A DNA stretch of 64,000 nucleotides from Halomonas sp. HAL1 (GTDB lineage: Bacteria > Pseudomonadota > Gammaproteobacteria > Pseudomonadales > Halomonadaceae), in contig NZ_CP130610.1 in the NCBI RefSeq assembly GCF_030544485.1, forward strand, positions 3,410,001-3,474,000. The letters are read 5' to 3'. Below the pieces are notes generated by a model. That model worked only from the letters and a program-made list of their open reading frames with translations, did not search any database and was not told the DNA's origin. Of the stretch, positions 8,364 through 17,897 are shown in pieces (the stretch's first letter is position 1; the number at the start of each line of letters is the position of its first letter). The position numbers and the translations under genes are program-made.

Positions 8364-10703
8364 TCAGTTAAACAGGCCGCGCAGCCCGTCACGCAGCTCC
8401 TTCCCAGCGCCTTCTCCTAAACGCTCATCCAACTGATCCAATGTATCGCCTAGACGCTCCTCCAGCTCTTCATTGACGCGCTCACCGGCTTCGTTGCGCA
8501 GCAGGTCGACGACCGCCGCCTGGAATGTTTCACGGTCAAAGCGGCACCACTCTGTGCGCTCACCGCCTAAATGCCCTTCACAACGAACGGGCAGCGGCAG
8601 TTGTTCCAAACGGGGGTTCACCTCACAAGCCGCGTCGGCGGTGTCTACTAAGCGAGCATTCGCCTGGGTGTTGAAATTCATACTGGTAAGATTGAGTTCG
8701 CCTTCCCCCTGAACATCAATGCCGGGCAGAGTAATCAGTAGATCGTCGCTCTCGACTAAACCGTTGCTGATTCGGAAGGTGGCATCGAAACGCTCGAAGC
8801 GGGTATCAGTGTGCCATTCGCGCAGCGTGCCCTCGCCTTCTAACTGGGCTACCAGCTCGCACATTTGCTGGGAAATGTTGGTATTTAAAATAGCCCCATC
8901 GTTCAGGCGGGCCGTCAGGTCCCCATTAAGGTTGCTGATGAGCGCTTCGCGGCTATTGCCTTGACTCGTAAGGCCGCCAGATAAATTAAAGCGACCGCGC
9001 AGTGGTGACGGCTCCTCTTCTTCGCTGATGGCTTCAATCAACGGTGCCATCTGAACGCTGTTTATGGTTGGCGAAAGCGCCCATTCCAGAATAGTGTCCG
9101 TGGCATCGACTTGACCGGTGGCGCTGAGTTCGCCTTCGTAGAAGCCCGACTCAAACGCCGTTAGCCGGTGGATGCCGTCGTCACCACGCAGCTGTAAGCG
9201 AGGATTATTGAACGTTAATCCTGCCAAGACGAGGTTATCGATGCTTAAATCACCCTCAAGTGACAGCCGAGTGAGAAGCGATTGCGGCACTAATGTGCTG
9301 GAATCCTGGGCAAAGGCTTTACGCAGCAGGCTACGGCTAGCCTGCTCGGCGGTTGCGGCACCGGGTAGATAGCGATCCAGATCCAATTGATCACCGGCCA
9401 AATCGAACGCTAGGCGCGAGCCATCCAACGCGGCGGTCAGTTCGCCGGTAAAGGTGCTTTCATCAACCACCAACGATAGGCTAGGCAAAGAGAGTTGCTC
9501 AGCATCCCCTTCGATAGGGCTGGTCATGGCCACATCGCTAAGTGCGGCCTCGCCCGCTGTGGTGAGCGTAACGCCAGCGCGAGCCAGCCAGGGGCGCAGC
9601 GTAAACGGGGCCGCGGTTAACTGGCCGCGATAGCGTGGGGCATCGCGCAGTTGCTCAACATTGAGGTGGCCACTAACTTTTAGGCCATCCGGCCCGGTGA
9701 GCTGCAGGTTTTTTAACTGCGCCGTTTGTGCTTGCCAATCACTCTCCAGGCCAAAGGCAAGTGCCAGCGCCAGACTACCTTGCCAGTTATCCGCGTTGCG
9801 CAGGCCTGCTTCAAGCACCCCTTCTGTGATCGAAAGCTGTTGCTCCCCCATGCGGGCGACCAGTTCAGCCGCTTTTAAGCTCAGCTGTTGTGGCTCGCTC
9901 TCTGCGCCTTGCGTCGTTCGCGTGGTGAGCGCCATATTTTCCAGCACGAAAAGCTCGTCTGCCAAGCCAAGCCGCACGCGGGTTTCGAGATTGATCTCGC
10001 TGCTCAGGTCGGGGGTGCGCTCCAGCACCTCGGCATCCAGCCGGTTATGCTTGGTCAGCGTAAACATTGCCTTGAGCGGGAAGGCGCGCACCGGGTTGAC
10101 GTTACTGCCTGAAATATTGAGTTGCTGCATACGCCACAGCGCTTCGGTTTGTGCATCGCGGAAACGAATATCGGCATTCTTCACTTCGACGCTGGCGATA
10201 CTCAACACCACTGCCAGACTCCCCGCATCAGCATTAGGCCCTGCACTGGCGGGCGCCAGCACCGTTTCAGCGGAGCCGTCGTTATGTTCGGAGAGGCGCT
10301 CCAGCAAGGGTTCCCAGTTGCCTTCGCCTTGAGCGTCGCGCTCTAAATTAAGGCGCATACCGTCCAGCGTTAGCCCGTCTACAGCGATTTCGCCACGCAG
10401 TAGCGGACCGAATGCCACGCTGACTTCGGCTCGATCAATGGCGGCGAAGGCGGCGCTCTCTTCAGCTTGCTCGGGCAGCCAAGCACGGGCCTGTTCTACA
10501 CTCACTCCGATACGAGGGTAGAATGACCACGTGATGGGACCTTCCAGCGCAAGATTGAGCCCGGTTTGCTCTTCCACGACAGCCGTTAAACGAGGTTTGA
10601 AATCTTCGGGATCCAGGAAAGTGGTGACATACACCACGGCGGCGACGGCGACGATGGCAAGAATACCGACCGCTGCCAGCAAAATACGTAATAGCTGTTT
10701 CAT
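8364..10703 (-). CDS. AsmA family protein
   Basis: The 779-residue protein has one N-terminal membrane anchor (LLRILLAAVGILAIVAVAAVVYV) and a long periplasmic beta-rich region. The opening DPEDFKPRLTAVVEEQTGLNLALEGPITWSFYPRIGV and the C-terminal AsmA domain (NGDLTARLNDGAI, LPGIDVQGEGELNL near 600-690) are typical. AsmA proteins are relatives of the repeating beta-groove lipid-transport family and influence outer-membrane assembly. The C-terminal acidic tail (ERLGDTLDQLDERLGEG) is a low-complexity helix. The start abuts the stop of panM, so the two are co-transcribed. Confidence 0.88.
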   Translation of the reverse strand: MKQLLRILLAAVGILAIVAVAAVVYVTTFLDPEDFKPRLTAVVEEQTGLNLALEGPITWSFYPRIGVSVEQARAWLPEQAEESAAFAAIDRAEVSVAFGPLLRGEIAVDGLTLDGMRLNLERDAQGEGNWEPLLERLSEHNDGSAETVLAPASAGPNADAGSLAVVLSIASVEVKNADIRFRDAQTEALWRMQQLNISGSNVNPVRAFPLKAMFTLTKHNRLDAEVLERTPDLSSEINLETRVRLGLADELFVLENMALTTRTTQGAESEPQQLSLKAAELVARMGEQQLSITEGVLEAGLRNADNWQGSLALALAFGLESDWQAQTAQLKNLQLTGPDGLKVSGHLNVEQLRDAPRYRGQLTAAPFTLRPWLARAGVTLTTAGEAALSDVAMTSPIEGDAEQLSLPSLSLVVDESTFTGELTAALDGSRLAFDLAGDQLDLDRYLPGAATAEQASRSLLRKAFAQDSSTLVPQSLLTRLSLEGDLSIDNLVLAGLTFNNPRLQLRGDDGIHRLTAFESGFYEGELSATGQVDATDTILEWALSPTINSVQMAPLIEAISEEEEPSPLRGRFNLSGGLTSQGNSREALISNLNGDLTARLNDGAILNTNISQQMCELVAQLEGEGTLREWHTDTRFERFDATFRISNGLVESDDLLITLPGIDVQGEGELNLTSMNFNTQANARLVDTADAACEVNPRLEQLPLPVRCEGHLGGERTEWCRFDRETFQAAVVDLLRNEAGERVNEELEERLGDTLDQLDERLGEGAGKELRDGLRGLFN

Positions 10704-11186
10704 TTACCCTTTCCCTTGTGGGTCTAACTCAACAAAATCGCTGGTGGCGGGCATTCCCGGCACCGGCGTTTCTGGATTGGTCATAGGCCGGTAGCCTAAT
10801 TTGGAAAGCAGCACGCGGTCAGCCAATGGTAAGGTGGAGGTTTCTATCCGCAACACACGACCTTCCTGTTTGGCTTGCTCGCCAAGCAGCGCCATTAAGC
10901 GCGAACCGACGCCACGGCGGCGCGTAGTTTTACGCACACAGAGCTCAGACAGCCACCACGCCCGGTCTTCGCCTTCTTGCACGGCGACAGCCCCCAGCAG
11001 CCGATCATTGAAATGGGCGCAGGCAAAAAAATGCTGACCTTTAAAATGTTGTTCAATAAATGGCTCAACCGTTGGGGTGGGCATGCGCTCTTGGGGCGCA
11101 TCCTCATAAATGCGCATTAGATCAAGGCGCACTTGCTCATCGGCTTCCCAACGGGCCTGGTCGACGTGGTGCAGTGTCACCGGCAT
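10704..11186 (-). CDS. panM: PanM/PanZ-type GNAT protein, acetyl-CoA sensor for aspartate decarboxylase maturation
   Basis: The 160-residue GNAT-fold protein carries the acetyl-CoA-binding motif RRRGVGSRLM (about residues 89-98), preceded by WWLSELCVRKTTR. In E. coli, PanM (PanZ) triggers autocleavage of pro-PanD and ties pantothenate synthesis to acetyl-CoA. The assignment rests on length and overall pattern. A generic GNAT acetyltransferase cannot be excluded, and panD is not in the window. GAGGA lies 7 nt upstream of the ATG. Confidence 0.7.
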   Translation of the reverse strand: MPVTLHHVDQARWEADEQVRLDLMRIYEDAPQERMPTPTVEPFIEQHFKGQHFFACAHFNDRLLGAVAVQEGEDRAWWLSELCVRKTTRRRGVGSRLMALLGEQAKQEGRVLRIETSTLPLADRVLLSKLGYRPMTNPETPVPGMPATSDFVELDPQGKG

Positions 11187-11285
11187 GGTGAAATCCTCTT
11201 CGCCAAAGCAGCCTGGCTGCTATTTCTGCCGCAATTGATTGCAGCTACATTTCGCGCATTGTAGCGGATGAGGGCGCCAATTCAC

Positions 11286-11291
11286 TATAAT
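11286..11291 (+). promoter_or_regulatory. Candidate -10 box for the hisBHAF operon
   Basis: A perfect TATAAT lies 125 nt upstream of the hisB ATG. A convincing -35 box at normal spacing was not found (only TTGTAG, 21 nt upstream), so the promoter call is tentative. Confidence 0.4.
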
Positions 11292-11415
11292 GGTCGTTTC
11301 GCCACAGGTTATGCCCTGATCCACAGTGGTAAGTTGATACAAAGCCACCGGCCATTTCACAGGATCGTTCCTCAGGGTAATCCCCCAGAGTGCGCCTTAG
11401 CGCAGGAGATGCAAC

Positions 11416-12009
11416 ATGTCAGCGCGTATTGCCACGGTTAGCCGTGACACCAACGAAACCCAGATCAAGGTCAGCGTCAATCTCGACGGTGAAGGCCGTC
11501 TTAGCTGCCAAACCGGCGTTCCGTTTTTGGATCATATGCTTGATCAAGTTGCCCGCCATGGGATGGTCGATCTCGACATCAATGCCACTGGCGACCTGCA
11601 TATTGACGACCACCATACCGTAGAAGACCTGGGTATTACGCTAGGCCAGGCTTTTTTTGAAGCCATTGGCGATAAGCGCGGCATTTACCGCTATGGTCAC
11701 GCCTATGTACCCCTTGATGAAGCACTCTCTCGGGTGGTGATCGACTTTTCCGGCCGGCCGGGGCTTTACATGAATGTTGAGTTCACCCGAGATACCATCG
11801 GTAGCTTGGACACCCAGCTGTTCTGGGAGTTTTTCCAAGGCTTCGTCAATCACGCTCGCGTGTCGCTGCATATCGACAACCTCAAAGGCTTTAATGCTCA
11901 CCATCAAGCGGAAACGATTTTTAAAGCCTTCGGCCGAGCGCTACGTATGGCCGTGGCGGAAGACCCCCGCATGGCAGGCCAAATGCCCTCCACCAAAGGG
12001 AGCTTGTAA
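11416..12009 (+). CDS. hisB: Imidazoleglycerol-phosphate dehydratase HisB
   Basis: This monofunctional 197-residue enzyme catalyses the sixth step of histidine synthesis, IGP to imidazole-acetol phosphate. It shows the duplicated metal-binding motifs [13 protein letters not shown] and [11 protein letters not shown] in the first half and [17 protein letters not shown] in the second. It lacks the N-terminal phosphatase domain of the bifunctional enterobacterial HisB. AGGAG lies 8 nt before the ATG. It is first in the hisB-hisH-hisA-hisF operon. Confidence 0.97.
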   Translation: MSARIATVSRDTNETQIKVSVNLDGEGRLSCQTGVPFLDHMLDQVARHGMVDLDINATGDLHIDDHHTVEDLGITLGQAFFEAIGDKRGIYRYGHAYVPLDEALSRVVIDFSGRPGLYMNVEFTRDTIGSLDTQLFWEFFQGFVNHARVSLHIDNLKGFNAHHQAETIFKAFGRALRMAVAEDPRMAGQMPSTKGSL

Positions 12010-12073
12010 TGCTGCGCTATGTGACGAGCGATGCCTCTAGCTACTTTCCCTCTATCTCCACAAGGAGCGCTTC

Positions 12074-12715
12074 ATGACCATTGCTGTGATCGACTATGGA
12101 ATGGGCAACCTGCATTCCGTGGCCAAGGCGCTGGAGCATGTGACGCATGAGAATGTAGTCATCACCCGCGACCCGCGGCGTATTCTTGGCGCGACGCGCC
12201 TGGTGCTACCTGGCCAAGGAGCTATTCGTGACTGCGTTGGCGAGCTTGAGCGCACCGAGTTACGCGGGCTAGTGGAGGATATTCTCACCCGTCAAGCCAA
12301 ACCGCTGCTGGGTATCTGCGTGGGTCAGCAAATGTTACTGGAGCGCAGCGAAGAGAATGGTGGCGTTGAGTGCCTGGGCTTTTTTAAAGGCAACGTAGAC
12401 CGTTTCCCTGGTGATATGCGCGACGCCCACGAGCAGCGTTTGAAAGTACCGCACATGGGCTGGAATGTGGTCGAGCAGCATCACGACCACCCACTGTGGG
12501 CAGGTATTGATAATCGTGAACACTTCTACTTCGTGCACAGCTATTACGTAAATGCGGATGACGACGCCCAGGTATTTGGTACGACCCAATACGGCAAGGT
12601 AAACGCCCATGTCGCGATTGGTCGAGATTCGACCTTCGCGGTGCAGTTTCACCCGGAAAAAAGCTCTCGCGCGGGCCTTCGCCTGCTTGAAAACTTTGTC
12701 ACCTGGACGCCCTGA
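12074..12715 (+). CDS. hisH: Imidazole glycerol phosphate synthase glutaminase subunit HisH
   Basis: The 213-residue class I glutamine amidotransferase has the nucleophile elbow [13 protein letters not shown] (Cys82) and the His-Glu pair in VQFHPEKS near residues 192-199. It releases ammonia for HisF. It follows hisB by 64 nt with AAGGAGCG before the ATG, and precedes hisA by 11 nt. Confidence 0.97.
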   Translation: MTIAVIDYGMGNLHSVAKALEHVTHENVVITRDPRRILGATRLVLPGQGAIRDCVGELERTELRGLVEDILTRQAKPLLGICVGQQMLLERSEENGGVECLGFFKGNVDRFPGDMRDAHEQRLKVPHMGWNVVEQHHDHPLWAGIDNREHFYFVHSYYVNADDDAQVFGTTQYGKVNAHVAIGRDSTFAVQFHPEKSSRAGLRLLENFVTWTP

Positions 12716-12726
12716 GAGGATTTTGT

Positions 12727-13473
12727 ATGTTGGTAATTCCCGCTATTGATCTCAAAGACGGCCAGTGTGTCCGGTTGAAGCAGGGGCGCATGGAAGATGC
12801 GACCTCCTACGGCGATGATCCAGTGGCGATGGCCGCACGCTGGGTGGAAGCTGGCGCCCGCCGGCTTCACCTAGTCGATTTGAACGGTGCTTTTGAAGGC
12901 AAGCCGGTGAACGGTGACGCCGTGACCGCTATTGCCCGTGCCTACCCGAATCTGCCGATTCAAATTGGTGGCGGCATTCGCAGTGCGGAAACCATCGAGC
13001 ACTATTTAAGTGCCGGTGTCTCCTACGTGATCATCGGTACCAAGGCAGTAAAAGAGCCCGACTTCGTTGGCGAAATGTGTCGCGCCTTTCCAGGCCATGT
13101 GATCGTTGGGCTTGATGCCAAAGATGGCTATGTCGCCACCGACGGCTGGGCAGAGGTCTCCACGATCAAAGCCACCGAACTAGCCAAGCGTTTTGCCAAC
13201 GATGGTGTCTCTAGCATCGTCTACACCGACATTGCTCGCGACGGCATGATGCAAGGCGTTAACGTAGAGGCCACCGCCGCACTTGCCCGAGAAGGCGGCT
13301 TGCCGGTGATTGCGTCAGGTGGTGTGACCAACCTGGATGACATAAAAGCACTCTGCGCAGTTGCCGATAGCGGTATTTTAGGCGCGATTACGGGTCGGGC
13401 AATTTACGAAGGCAGCCTGGATGTCGCCGAAGCACAGCGATTAAGCGACCAACTAACGGGAGGCGATTCATGA
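12727..13473 (+). CDS. hisA: ProFAR isomerase HisA
   Basis: The 248-residue (beta-alpha)8 barrel isomerises the ProFAR aminoaldose to PRFAR. Signatures are [15 protein letters not shown] with the catalytic Asp8, the phosphate loop QIGGGIRS, the second catalytic Asp in [12 protein letters not shown], and VIASGGV. Its stop overlaps the hisF start (ATGA). Confidence 0.97.
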   Translation: MLVIPAIDLKDGQCVRLKQGRMEDATSYGDDPVAMAARWVEAGARRLHLVDLNGAFEGKPVNGDAVTAIARAYPNLPIQIGGGIRSAETIEHYLSAGVSYVIIGTKAVKEPDFVGEMCRAFPGHVIVGLDAKDGYVATDGWAEVSTIKATELAKRFANDGVSSIVYTDIARDGMMQGVNVEATAALAREGGLPVIASGGVTNLDDIKALCAVADSGILGAITGRAIYEGSLDVAEAQRLSDQLTGGDS

Positions 13474-14243
13474 GTCTCACCAAACGCATTATCCCTTGCC
13501 TGGACGTAGACGCCGGGCGCGTGGTCAAAGGCGTTAATTTTGTCGGCATTCGCGATGCCGGTGACCCGGTAGAGATTGCCCAGCGCTATAATCAGCAGGG
13601 TGCCGACGAGATTACCTTTCTCGATATTACCGCTAGCCACGAAGACCGTGATACGACGGTAGAGATGGTCGAGCGCATCGCGGGCGAAGTGTTTATTCCA
13701 CTGACCGTCGGCGGCGGCATTCGCAGCTGTGACGATATCCGCACCATGCTGAACGCCGGAGCGGATAAAGTCTCCATCAACACCGCCGCGGTCACCAACC
13801 CAGAGTTTGTGCGCGAAGCTGCTGAGCGTTTCGGTAGCCAGTGCATTGTGGTGGCGATCGATGCCAAGCGCGTCTCGAAAGAGGGCGAAACGCCGCGCTG
13901 GGAGATTTTCACCCACGGTGGCCGCCGCCCAACGGGCCTCGACGCCGTTGAGTGGGCGAAGAAGATGGTGGAGTTCGGAGCGGGCGAACTGCTGCTCACC
14001 AGCATGGATCGCGACGGCACCAAGATCGGCTTTGACCTGGGCGTGACCCATGCGATTTCTGAAGCGGTGAGCGTGCCGGTGATTGCCTCTGGCGGTGTAG
14101 GCAACCTGGATCACTTGGTGGATGGCGTACTGAAAGGCGGTGCCGACGCGGTGCTGGCCGCCAGTATTTTCCACTTTGGCGAATACACTATCCCTGAAGC
14201 AAAGCGCTACATGGCCGAACGCGGTATCGAAATGCGGCTTTAG
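13470..14243 (+). CDS. hisF: Imidazole glycerol phosphate synthase cyclase subunit HisF
   Basis: The 257-residue barrel partners with HisH. It has [19 protein letters not shown] (catalytic Asp11), the phosphate loop TVGGGIRS and [15 protein letters not shown] (second catalytic Asp near 130-180), plus [15 protein letters not shown] lies before the ATG inside the end of hisA. It is the last gene of the operon. Confidence 0.97.
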   Translation: MSLTKRIIPCLDVDAGRVVKGVNFVGIRDAGDPVEIAQRYNQQGADEITFLDITASHEDRDTTVEMVERIAGEVFIPLTVGGGIRSCDDIRTMLNAGADKVSINTAAVTNPEFVREAAERFGSQCIVVAIDAKRVSKEGETPRWEIFTHGGRRPTGLDAVEWAKKMVEFGAGELLLTSMDRDGTKIGFDLGVTHAISEAVSVPVIASGGVGNLDHLVDGVLKGGADAVLAASIFHFGEYTIPEAKRYMAERGIEMRL

Positions 14244-14276
14244 TTTTTAAGAGCATGTCTTTGAGAGGTAAACCTG

Positions 14277-14295
14277 CCGGGGCTTTAAGCCCCGG
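14277..14295. terminator. Hairpin between hisF and the DUF416 gene
   Basis: CCGGGGCTT/AAGCCCCGG is a strong GC-rich palindrome at the convergent ends of hisF and the minus-strand gene. It overlaps the last codons of the latter. There is no long T run on either strand. Confidence 0.45.
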
Positions 14296-14887
14296 TATCT
14301 TCTAGCGATAAGCCAAGATTACTGATCCCACCGTTGCGCCCTAATTCACGCACCTCTTTTAGTGCCGCTTTATCCAGCGGTTCGCTGACCATTTCCAATA
14401 CGGCATCCTGAAAGTCGTTTTCGTCGGCCATCAGCGGATGGTCGCGAATAATCAGCGCCAGTTTTTGTGCGTCAACTTCGCCTTCAGTGAGCTCTATAAA
14501 GGCGCGCACGCCCGCTCGGGATGTGCGGCTAACATCCAGCACGGCCTCTGGGGAATCGCCTTGTAGGGTGTCCAGTAGCGCCGAGACCGATACCACTGCA
14601 TCCAGCGCACGCCGGGCACCAAAGCTGTCATCTTCTTCAGAAGGCTCACACTCGGCGAGCTTCTCCGCTTGACGAGCAAAGTCGATACTGGCATTGGGCA
14701 CATTAAGCCGTTCCCACACCAAACTCAGCACGGTACGCAGCGTATGGCTATCGCCTTGTCCTGTGGTTTGCTCATATAACACATAGTTAGGCAGCAAACG
14801 CTCACACAGCGCCGCCATAAAGGCTTGCTGGGCCGGTAGTGGGAGTTCTTGCAGCCGTAAATAAAAGCCCTGAGGTTTCGGCACCAT
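14285..14887 (-). CDS. YjaG family (DUF416) protein
   Basis: I chose the ATG at 14887 (MVPKPQGFYLRLQELPL), with AGGA 8 nt upstream. The longer frame to 15022 would overlap the divergent neighbour. The 200-residue protein resembles the DUF416/YjaG family in pattern (LRLQELPLPAQQAFMAALCERLLPNYVLY, LDTLQGDSPEAV). It is soluble and largely helical, with an acidic middle (CEPSEEDDSFG), and its function is unknown. It is convergent with hisF and divergent from an amidotransferase-like gene. Confidence 0.75.
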   Translation of the reverse strand: MVPKPQGFYLRLQELPLPAQQAFMAALCERLLPNYVLYEQTTGQGDSHTLRTVLSLVWERLNVPNASIDFARQAEKLAECEPSEEDDSFGARRALDAVVSVSALLDTLQGDSPEAVLDVSRTSRAGVRAFIELTEGEVDAQKLALIIRDHPLMADENDFQDAVLEMVSEPLDKAALKEVRELGRNGGISNLGLSLEDTGA

Positions 14888-15010
14888 ACTGATTTCCTGG
14901 ATCGCTTTACGTGGGATATTGGTGAAATGTAGCGGGTACGTTATCGTCTCTCTGCGCTTGGGGCGATCCCCCAGCGCTTTGATGATTGTACGGCCGGCGA
15001 GGAGATTACC

Positions 15011-15700
15011 ATGCATATTCATCTGCTACAGCACGGCCCTGACCATGGCCCCGCCCGTTTAACCGACTGGCTTACCAGCATGGGTCATAGTTACACCGTT
15101 TTTCATCTCTATACTGGCGAGTTAACGCCCCGCCCAAACGAATCTGATGCATTGATTGTGCTTGATGGGCCTGAAACGCAACTCAGCCAACCGCCATCGT
15201 GGTTTAAAGCTGAAGATAAGCTGATTAACCGCTACCTGGATGGACAAAAACCGTTATTGGGGATTGGCATTGGCGCTCACTGGATAGCGCAAGCACTCGG
15301 CGCAGTGATAGCCCCCGGCACTTACGCCGAAATCGGGTGGCATACGGTCACCCTGGCACCGGAAAGCTCACTGGATTTGCCCGAGTCGTTTTGCGCCTTT
15401 ATGTGGCATCGTTATGTCTTCAGCTTGCCCGATGATGCCTTTTCCCTGGGGGGCAGCGAAGCAGCACCGCTGCAGGGGTTTACCTGGGATAGAGGCCGCG
15501 TTGTCAGCCTGCTATGCCATTTGGAAGCCACGCCTGCCAGCGTTAACCACCTGTTGAGCAAGGCCGAGCGGCCTAGCGCCTCACCTGCCGCCGCCCGCTA
15601 TGTTCAGGACGATGCGCAAATCCTTGAGGATGCCAATCGCTTTATTCATCTAGCACCGCTGCTTGACCGCGTGATGACCCAATGGTTAAGAACGAACTAA
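15011..15700 (+). CDS. Glutamine amidotransferase-like protein lacking the catalytic cysteine
   Basis: The 229-residue protein has the class I amidotransferase layout seen in GMP-synthase-like GATase1 proteins: an N-terminal LLQHGPDHGPARL, a middle LIVLDGPE, a nucleophile-elbow region, a WHRYVFSLPDDA segment and a C-terminal CHLEATP. The elbow reads LLGIGIGAH instead of GxCxG, so Gly86 replaces the nucleophile. His169 and Glu171 of the triad remain. It cannot use the standard glutaminase mechanism, so it is a pseudoenzyme or has another role. GAGGAG lies 7 nt before the ATG. Confidence 0.8.
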   Translation: MHIHLLQHGPDHGPARLTDWLTSMGHSYTVFHLYTGELTPRPNESDALIVLDGPETQLSQPPSWFKAEDKLINRYLDGQKPLLGIGIGAHWIAQALGAVIAPGTYAEIGWHTVTLAPESSLDLPESFCAFMWHRYVFSLPDDAFSLGGSEAAPLQGFTWDRGRVVSLLCHLEATPASVNHLLSKAERPSASPAAARYVQDDAQILEDANRFIHLAPLLDRVMTQWLRTN

Positions 15701-15718
15701 CAGCAGCGCATGTAGCCA

Positions 15719-16807
15719 TTATCTGTTCCACTGCCTGGCCACCGCCAGGCAGCTATCCCAATCACCGACATGTATTTCCGGCGGCGCCGTCTCACGCCGT
15801 TTTTCCAGGTGGTAGCGATAAAGCGGGTCGTAATACTCGGTAAGCAGTGGCGCGAGCCAAGCCTCATGGGCCTGGGGATTTCCGTGGACATGTTCGTTAA
15901 ATGCCAGTGCCTGAAGCCGCTGTAAACGTTGCAGCCGTGCATTACCCAAACGCTTGCCCAGACGAATAAGCGCATTGCTCAGCTGTGCCTGCATTAGCTG
16001 CCAGCCTTGATAGGCACCGAAACGAGCAGCATAAGCCCGCTCTAAATCGATAATATAATCCTGTTGGATCTGAGCAAGGCGCCAACCCAGCGGCATTTCA
16101 ATAAGTACACGGGGTGCTTGCTGCAATGCTCGCCAGAAGTTCAAGGGAATATTGGCACTGCCAATTTGGCGGGACTCGTCTTCGATAACCAGCCCTTCAG
16201 TTAAGCTGATTAATCGTTTGGCCAGCGCATGCTCAAAATTGATTTGGGTGGCGGGCTCTTCGGGCCTGCGGCCGAAGGCAGAGCCTTTATGGTGTGCATA
16301 GGCTTCCAGGTCGACGCCGTTATCGAGCTGATTAATCAGCGTGGTTTTTGCACACCCAGTCAGCCCTGCGACCACCAGCATCGGCTGCAGTGCGGCCGTC
16401 TCAATACGCTCACATAGCGCTTGGCGCATGGCTTTCCAACCACCCTCCAAGCGAGGTCTTGAGATGCCAGCATCTTCTAACCACTGCTGAGCAATTTGTG
16501 AGCGCAGCCCACCGCGAAAGCAGTAAATCAATGCATCTGGATGCTCGGCTAAATACGTCTGCCACGCTGCAATTCGAGCTTGCTTGACCTCACCGCTGAC
16601 CAAGCGTTCGCCTAGCTCAATTGCCGCGGCTTGGCCCTGCTGTTTATAGGCTATCCCCACCTGACGGCGCTCATCGTCAATCATTAACGGCAGATTGACG
16701 GCACCAGGCAGTGCGCCCTGAGCAAACTCGACCGGGGCACGTACGTCTATTAGCGGCCGCTCTTCTTTGATTAGGCTTAATGCCGCAGGTCGGGTGGCTA
16801 ACGTCAC
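15719..16807 (-). CDS. mnmH: tRNA 2-selenouridine synthase MnmH (SelU)
   Basis: The enzyme replaces sulfur by selenium in the wobble 2-thiouridine of certain tRNAs, via a geranylated intermediate. The 362-residue protein has an N-terminal rhodanese domain with active Cys96 (YCFRGGLRS), then the P-loop domain GLTGCAKTTLINQL at 148-161, where Ala replaces the usual Gly before Lys. The start overlaps the stop of selD (ATGA), so it is coupled to its selenophosphate supplier. Confidence 0.95.
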   Translation of the reverse strand: MTLATRPAALSLIKEERPLIDVRAPVEFAQGALPGAVNLPLMIDDERRQVGIAYKQQGQAAAIELGERLVSGEVKQARIAAWQTYLAEHPDALIYCFRGGLRSQIAQQWLEDAGISRPRLEGGWKAMRQALCERIETAALQPMLVVAGLTGCAKTTLINQLDNGVDLEAYAHHKGSAFGRRPEEPATQINFEHALAKRLISLTEGLVIEDESRQIGSANIPLNFWRALQQAPRVLIEMPLGWRLAQIQQDYIIDLERAYAARFGAYQGWQLMQAQLSNALIRLGKRLGNARLQRLQRLQALAFNEHVHGNPQAHEAWLAPLLTEYYDPLYRYHLEKRRETAPPEIHVGDWDSCLAVARQWNR

Positions 16808-17841
16808 CCGACCATCTCAATAGAGGCGTTACCTTGGCGCGCTTTCATGACACCGAATGACTGTAACGACAGGCCGAACTCGCGGCCAATGCGCTCAACG
16901 TCATCCTCCCAGGCAGGATCGACACTAATGAGCAATCCGCCAGAGGTTTGTGGATCACACAGCCACTGCCAGTGAGCCTCATCCATGGCGGGCAAGCTTT
17001 CACCCAGCGCATCACGGTTGCGTAGCGTACCGCCAGGTACTGCGCCTTGGCGGCGGTAAGACTCGGCCTCGGCTAAGCGCGGCAGCTTACGAAAATCAAT
17101 CTGGGCCATCACATTACTGGCCTGACACATTTCAGCAAGGTGGCCAGCCAGCCCGAAACCGGTCACATCGGTCATGGCATTTACCCCCTTCACATCGGCA
17201 AGCTTTACGCCAATGCTGTTGGACTTGAGCATGGTTTCACGGGCAAGGCCATGGTGGCCCATTTCCAGCAAGCCACGCTTTTCGGCGGTGGTTAACATAC
17301 CGATACCCAGCGGCTTGGTTAAGAACAGCAAATCACCAGGTTTGGCGGTGCTATTAAGCTTGAGCTTGTCTAGATCGACCAAGCCGTTAACGGCGAGCCC
17401 GAAAATTGGCTCGGGAGCATCAATGGAATGACCGCCTGCTAAGGCAACGCCTAACTCACGACACACCGCCTGCGCTCCGGCCATCACATCACCGGCCACT
17501 TCAGCGCTAAGCTTATCCAATGGCCAGCCTAGAATGCCTAACGCCATTACCGGCGTACCGCCCATGGCGTAAACATCGCTGATCGCATTGGTCGCCGCGA
17601 TACGCCCAAAATCAAAGGGATCATCAACAATCGGCATGAAGAAATCCGTGGTGGCGATCATGCCGCGGCCATCGCCCAGATCATACACGGCAGCATCTTC
17701 GCGTCCTTGATTGCCGACAATAAGCTGCTTATGACCCGCAGCTGGCCCCGCTTTGGCTAGAATCCCATCCAGCACGTCCGGGGCAATTTTGCAGCCGCAG
17801 CCGGCGCCGTGGCTATATTGGGTCAAGCGAATCGAACTCAT
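16804..17841 (-). CDS. selD: Selenide, water dikinase SelD
   Basis: SelD makes selenophosphate from selenide and ATP. I chose ATG 17841 (MSSIRLTQYSHGAGCGCK) because AAGGAG stands 9 nt upstream. The in-frame ATG at 17859 has no such site. The protein has 345 residues. The catalytic position is Cys17, not selenocysteine, and the ATP-binding DAAVYDLGDGRGMIATTDFF and NAISDVYAMGG follow. It overlaps mnmH by 4 nt. No selA or selB is in the window, so the local role is tRNA modification. Confidence 0.96.
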   Translation of the reverse strand: MSSIRLTQYSHGAGCGCKIAPDVLDGILAKAGPAAGHKQLIVGNQGREDAAVYDLGDGRGMIATTDFFMPIVDDPFDFGRIAATNAISDVYAMGGTPVMALGILGWPLDKLSAEVAGDVMAGAQAVCRELGVALAGGHSIDAPEPIFGLAVNGLVDLDKLKLNSTAKPGDLLFLTKPLGIGMLTTAEKRGLLEMGHHGLARETMLKSNSIGVKLADVKGVNAMTDVTGFGLAGHLAEMCQASNVMAQIDFRKLPRLAEAESYRRQGAVPGGTLRNRDALGESLPAMDEAHWQWLCDPQTSGGLLISVDPAWEDDVERIGREFGLSLQSFGVMKARQGNASIEMVG

Positions 17842-17897
17842 CGTGTCTCTCCTTGGCACTTAGGGGATATCATCAGTTTAACGCAGTATGGCACATG

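Noticed and set aside
9661..10332. 223-residue plus-strand frame opposite the asmA-like gene
   Set aside because: Ser/Arg-rich antisense shadow of a well-supported gene.
14888..15022. Longer start for the DUF416 gene
   Set aside because: The extension overlaps the divergent gene and does not resemble the family; ATG 14887 has a good ribosome site.
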